64,000 nt of DNA from Caldilineaceae bacterium (lineage in GTDB: Bacteria > Chloroflexota > Anaerolineae > Caldilineales > Caldilineaceae): positions 51,705-115,704 of the forward strand of contig JAGNDO010000008.1 in NCBI GenBank assembly GCA_018003515.1, in the 5' to 3' direction. Of this stretch, positions 61,565 through 64,000 are shown one piece after another; position 1 is the stretch's first letter; each line of letters opens with the position of its first letter. The translations under genes and the position numbers were made by a program. Below the pieces are notes generated by a model. That model was not told the DNA's origin and ran no database searches. It was given only the letters and a program-made list of their open reading frames with translations.

Positions 61565-62820
61565 CTCACTCCTCCAAACACCGGGTGGTGATCACCGGCT
61601 GCGGCGTGGCCTCCCCCCTCAGTTCTGACTGGGCGGGGTATTGTCGGGCATTGCACGCAGGCCGCTATGCCGCCACCCCCTTGCCAGAGGGCGCGGCCTC
61701 CTCTCGCACAAAGCTGGGTGCCCGGCTGGACCCCATCCCCCAGCCCCAAAGCCTGACGCCCCTGCAACTCAAAATGAGTTCCAACCTCACCCGACTCTCC
61801 CTCTTCTGCGCCGAACAAGCCTGGGCCCAGGCGGGTTTGCCCCACGACGCCGAGTTCGGCGAGCGGGCGGGCGTGATGGTGGGGTCCGGCTTTCTCAATT
61901 TGGCGGATCTTGACCCAGTCTATGCCCAGTTTTATGACCAAGGGGTGCCGCCGCCGCCCACGACCATCCCCCTGCACATGGGCAACGCCCCGGCCAGCCG
62001 CATCGCCATGACCTTTGGGCTGCACGGCATGGTGATGAGCGTGACCAGCGCCTGCTCTTCCGGCTCCAGCGCCCTGCTGCAAAGTGTTCGGTTGATTCAA
62101 GAAGGGCGGCAGGATCTGATGGTGGCCGGGGGCAGCGAACTGCTGATCTGCCGCTCCCTGGTCCTGGCCTGGGAACGGCTGCGGGTACTCTCCCAAGAGC
62201 AGACGGACCCCAGCCTGGCCTGTCGTCCCTTTGACCGAGAACGGACCGGCATCTTGCTTGGGGAGGGAGCCGCCCTCTTTGTGTTGGAGGAACGGGACCA
62301 TGCCCTGGCCCGGGGCGCACACATTTTGGCCGAGATCGCCGGGGGCCACCAGAATTCGGACAGCCTGGATCTGGTCAAGCCCGACGGCGCGTCGGAAGCC
62401 CGCTGCATGGTCGCCGCCCTGGCCGATGCGGGGATTGGGCCGGAAGAAATTCAGATGGTCCACGCCCACGCCAACGGCACCCGGCTCAACGACGAGACCG
62501 AGGCCGGGGCCATGACCCAGGTATTCCAATCTCACCTGCCCGGCATCTCCGTCTGCGCTATCAAGGCCATGATCGGCCACACTATGGGCGCGTCGGGTCC
62601 AATGGCCGTGGCCGCGGGGTTGGGATCTTTGGCCGAGGGGTGGGTTTATCCCGTGCCCAATCTGGGAGAGCTTGATCAGGGCATGGATCTGCAAATTGCC
62701 CGCACCGGGGAAATCCGCCCGGATCTCGAACACATCATGGTCAACACCTTCGCCTTTGGCGGCATCAACGTCAGCTTGGTGTTTTCCCGATCCCAGGATG
62801 AGCGAACGCCAAAACCGTAG
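61561..62820 (+). CDS. Beta-ketoacyl synthase (KAS II/FabF-type)
   Basis: A 419-residue condensing enzyme that joins an acyl chain to a malonyl-type extender on an ACP. The thiolase-fold triad is complete: Cys in SVTSACSSGSSALLQ (about residue 165), His in VHAHANGTRLNDETE and His in AMIGHTMGASGP. VVITGCGVASPL at the start and NTFAFGGINVSLVF near the end are family landmarks. The GTG start overlaps the ligase stop (GTGA). With the acyl-AMP ligase and the ACP it forms a chain-building or chain-loading module for the operon product. An initiating or decarboxylating role cannot be excluded. Confidence 0.93.
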   Translation: MTHSSKHRVVITGCGVASPLSSDWAGYCRALHAGRYAATPLPEGAASSRTKLGARLDPIPQPQSLTPLQLKMSSNLTRLSLFCAEQAWAQAGLPHDAEFGERAGVMVGSGFLNLADLDPVYAQFYDQGVPPPPTTIPLHMGNAPASRIAMTFGLHGMVMSVTSACSSGSSALLQSVRLIQEGRQDLMVAGGSELLICRSLVLAWERLRVLSQEQTDPSLACRPFDRERTGILLGEGAALFVLEERDHALARGAHILAEIAGGHQNSDSLDLVKPDGASEARCMVAALADAGIGPEEIQMVHAHANGTRLNDETEAGAMTQVFQSHLPGISVCAIKAMIGHTMGASGPMAVAAGLGSLAEGWVYPVPNLGELDQGMDLQIARTGEIRPDLEHIMVNTFAFGGINVSLVFSRSQDERTPKP

Positions 62821-62898
62821 GTGCGGTTTTCAACCGCACAATCTACACCAACCAAACCCCACCCATCGAGAGATCGTGCGGTTGAAAACCGCACCTAC
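62817..62898. repeat. 82-bp palindrome between ketosynthase and ACP genes
   Basis: Left arm 62817-62839 begins GTAGGTGCGGTTTTCAACCG; right arm 62876-62898 is its exact reverse complement (23 bp). Each arm also contains its own palindrome, GTGCGGTTTTCAACCGCAC. The left arm starts inside the ketosynthase stop codon and the right arm ends 5 bases before the ACP ribosome site (CAGGAG). Confidence 0.92.
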
Positions 62899-62915
62899 TT
62901 TTCAGGAGTGTCACC

Positions 62916-63161
62916 ATGACTTTTACCGAAATTCGTACCCAGTTGATCCAGATTTTTCAAGAAGAGACCCTTTTACCCGAGCAGGAATTTCTGGCCGGCC
63001 AGGAATTGGCCACGCTGATCGATTCCCTGACCATTCTGGAGGTCATCTACCGCATCGAAGAGCAGTACGATCTGGAAATCGACCTGACCCACCTGCAACA
63101 GTTCAACACCTTCGCCGCCATCGAAGCCCATGTGGCGGAGTTGTTGGACGCAGAGGCTTAG
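62916..63161 (+). CDS. Acyl carrier protein
   Basis: An 81-residue stand-alone acyl carrier protein. The phosphopantetheine site is Ser37 in LATLIDSLTILEV, with the usual Asp before it (DSL), and the surrounding helices are acidic (YRIEEQYDLEID). CAGGAG precedes ATG 62916 at good spacing. It is separated from the ketosynthase gene by a large palindrome, so its expression may be set differently from the rest of the operon. It would carry the acyl chain used by the ligase, ketosynthase and perhaps the GNAT-like protein. Confidence 0.9.
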   Translation: MTFTEIRTQLIQIFQEETLLPEQEFLAGQELATLIDSLTILEVIYRIEEQYDLEIDLTHLQQFNTFAAIEAHVAELLDAEA

Positions 63162-63345
63162 GGCTGGGCAACTGTCCTGCTTTAGATCCAACCTACCCTT
63201 TTGATCGTGATATGAGTCGAATTACGCGGAGTTCGCACCAAAAGGTGCATATCCGTGAGATTTTCGCCGTTGAGAATGGGTGGGCGGCGTGATATACTTG
63301 AGACGTGGGCTTGACCGAAGGCGTTTGATGCATGAGGAGAAGATC

Positions 63346-63666
63346 ATGGATGTTGCTGTGACCACCCTAGATAGATTGCCACAAATTTCGAAGAATACTT
63401 TAGCTATGATTTGCCGACAGTACAAGATTCGCACCCTTTCGCTTTTTGGATCGATTTTGGGGGAGGAGTTTAATGCTGAAAGTGATGTCGATGTCTTGGT
63501 CGAATTTGAACCAGATGCCCGCATAGGGTATCTGGGCATGTCCAAGATTGAGACTGAATTGTCGGAAATCTTGGGGAGGCGAGTCGATCTGCGCACAGCA
63601 TCCGAATTAAGTCGATATTTCCGTTCCGATGTATTGGCGGTAGGACTGCACGATAGCGTGATCTGA
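63346..63666 (+). CDS. MNT-type minimal nucleotidyltransferase (orphan antitoxin-like)
   Basis: A 106-residue protein of the MNT/MntA group, which in MNT-HEPN toxin-antitoxin pairs silences the HEPN toxin by adding AMP. The motif LSLFGSILGEEFNAESDVDVLVEF contains Gly35-Ser36 and the metal-binding Asp47 and Asp49, the normal GSX10DXD spacing. It ends with a typical GRRVDLRTASELSRYF stretch. ATG 63346 has GAGGAGAAG upstream; ATG 63328 is less likely. No HEPN gene follows: the next 290 bases hold only repeats and an IS end, so the partner seems lost or displaced. Confidence 0.85.
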   Translation: MDVAVTTLDRLPQISKNTLAMICRQYKIRTLSLFGSILGEEFNAESDVDVLVEFEPDARIGYLGMSKIETELSEILGRRVDLRTASELSRYFRSDVLAVGLHDSVI

Positions 63667-63817
63667 TCACTTTGATTTCGATTACGCCAGATTTGGACGG
63701 AATGCTATCTGAATCACCCGCTATATAGTATCCGCAGCCAAAAAAGTACTAAATCTCGCGTTAACCCTTCAAGCAAAATCGTGCGTTTTTGGCATCACGC
63801 TATCGTGCAGTCCTACC
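63639..63817. repeat. Widely spaced 24-bp inverted repeat over the MNT gene 3' end
   Basis: GGTAGGACTGCACGATAGCG and the following TGAT at 63639-63662, encoding the last residues of the MNT protein, recur as the exact reverse complement at 63794-63817. The 131 bases between are AT-rich and show no gene. Confidence 0.85.
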
Positions 63818-63876
63818 TGTATTGGCTGCGGCGAAGGTGTTCTATGCTGGATAAAGTCGGCTAATTTCCACCCCCC

Positions 63877-64000
63877 CAGCAATTCTCAATTTGACACGGG
63901 GTAAACCCTTCTGGTAAAAAAGTGGGAGTCGCGGCATAAAAGTGGGAGGGGATAAATGAGTACAGGACTGACGCACGATGGATTGATGGGGCTTCTGCAA
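63877..64000 (+). mobile_element. Probable left end of another insertion sequence (cut by the window)
   Basis: CAGCAATTCTCA at 63877-63888 equals the first 12 bases of the IS4-like element's terminal repeat at 43124; beyond that the two differ. An open frame with a good ribosome site begins 68 bases further on. The rest lies outside the window. Confidence 0.45.
63956..64000 (+). CDS. Start of an open frame, possibly a transposase (partial)
   Basis: ATG 63956 with GGAGGGG 4-9 bases upstream opens a frame MSTGLTHDGLMGLLQ that runs off the window. Fifteen residues are too few to identify a family. The suspected IS end just upstream suggests a transposase. Confidence 0.4.
   Translation, partial: MSTGLTHDGLMGLLQ

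Overview
The window is GC-rich DNA from a bacterium that is most likely a filamentous member of the Chloroflexota (Anaerolineae/Caldilineae-like). The evidence is indirect: secreted proteins ending in I-[FY]-L-P-x-x-x-R, a peptide-binding lipoprotein with a rearranged domain order that I remember from that phylum, a bactofilin, a very large GAF/PAS kinase, and many short GC-rich palindromic repeats. No rRNA or tRNA gene was seen, so the assignment is inference.

Layout. 1-9.6 kb: the end of an anchored surface protein, a MurE-type ligase, a repeat-built lipoprotein, a glycosidase-fold/O-antigen-ligase fusion coupled to a CHAT protease-like gene, and a polytopic membrane protein. 9.7-11.3 kb: a DJ-1/PfpI protein and a ketopantoate-reductase-family gene. 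11.6-24.8 kb: a signalling island on the minus strand with four response regulators (one with a dead receiver), a hybrid histidine kinase, a 1432-residue PAS/GAF kinase with an eroded ATPase domain, and a secreted subtilase. 25-32.2 kb: plsY, an amino-acid ABC permease, tpx, and a peptide ABC transporter (dppC-dppB plus a fused, permuted binding protein). 32.3-34.5 kb: bactofilin, prs, rdgB. 34.5-40.5 kb: a livKHMGF branched-chain amino-acid importer. 41-44.6 kb: an ABC-F ATPase and an intact IS4-like element with a 9-bp target duplication. 44.8-49 kb: a 1420-residue secreted protein. 49.2-63.2 kb: eleven tightly coupled plus-strand genes plus a slightly detached ACP gene. 63.3-64 kb: an orphan MNT nucleotidyltransferase and what looks like the start of another IS.

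The 49-63 kb operon is the most interesting block. It runs: Tat-type exported beta-propeller, PqqD-like protein, HprK-like kinase, NTP_transf_5 nucleotidyltransferase, processive GT2, MGDG-synthase-like GT, Stealth phosphotransferase, GT-A protein, GNAT-like protein, fatty-acyl-AMP ligase with ACP, ketosynthase, ACP. This reads as a surface glycoconjugate or glycolipid pathway in which a fatty acid is activated and carried on ACPs; the product is unknown.

The strongest unusual signal is a set of palindromic repeats inserted in frame inside genes of this operon. A 234-bp composite palindrome occurs at the same length and in the same reading frame inside two unrelated genes (HprK-like kinase and acyl-AMP ligase). 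A 46-bp palindrome is shared, again in the same frame, by a glycosyltransferase and the acyl-AMP ligase. This resembles the in-frame palindromic elements known from Rickettsia. A second repeat family, about 100 bp with GTAATCGTTCAC-type ends, has six intergenic copies in the window.
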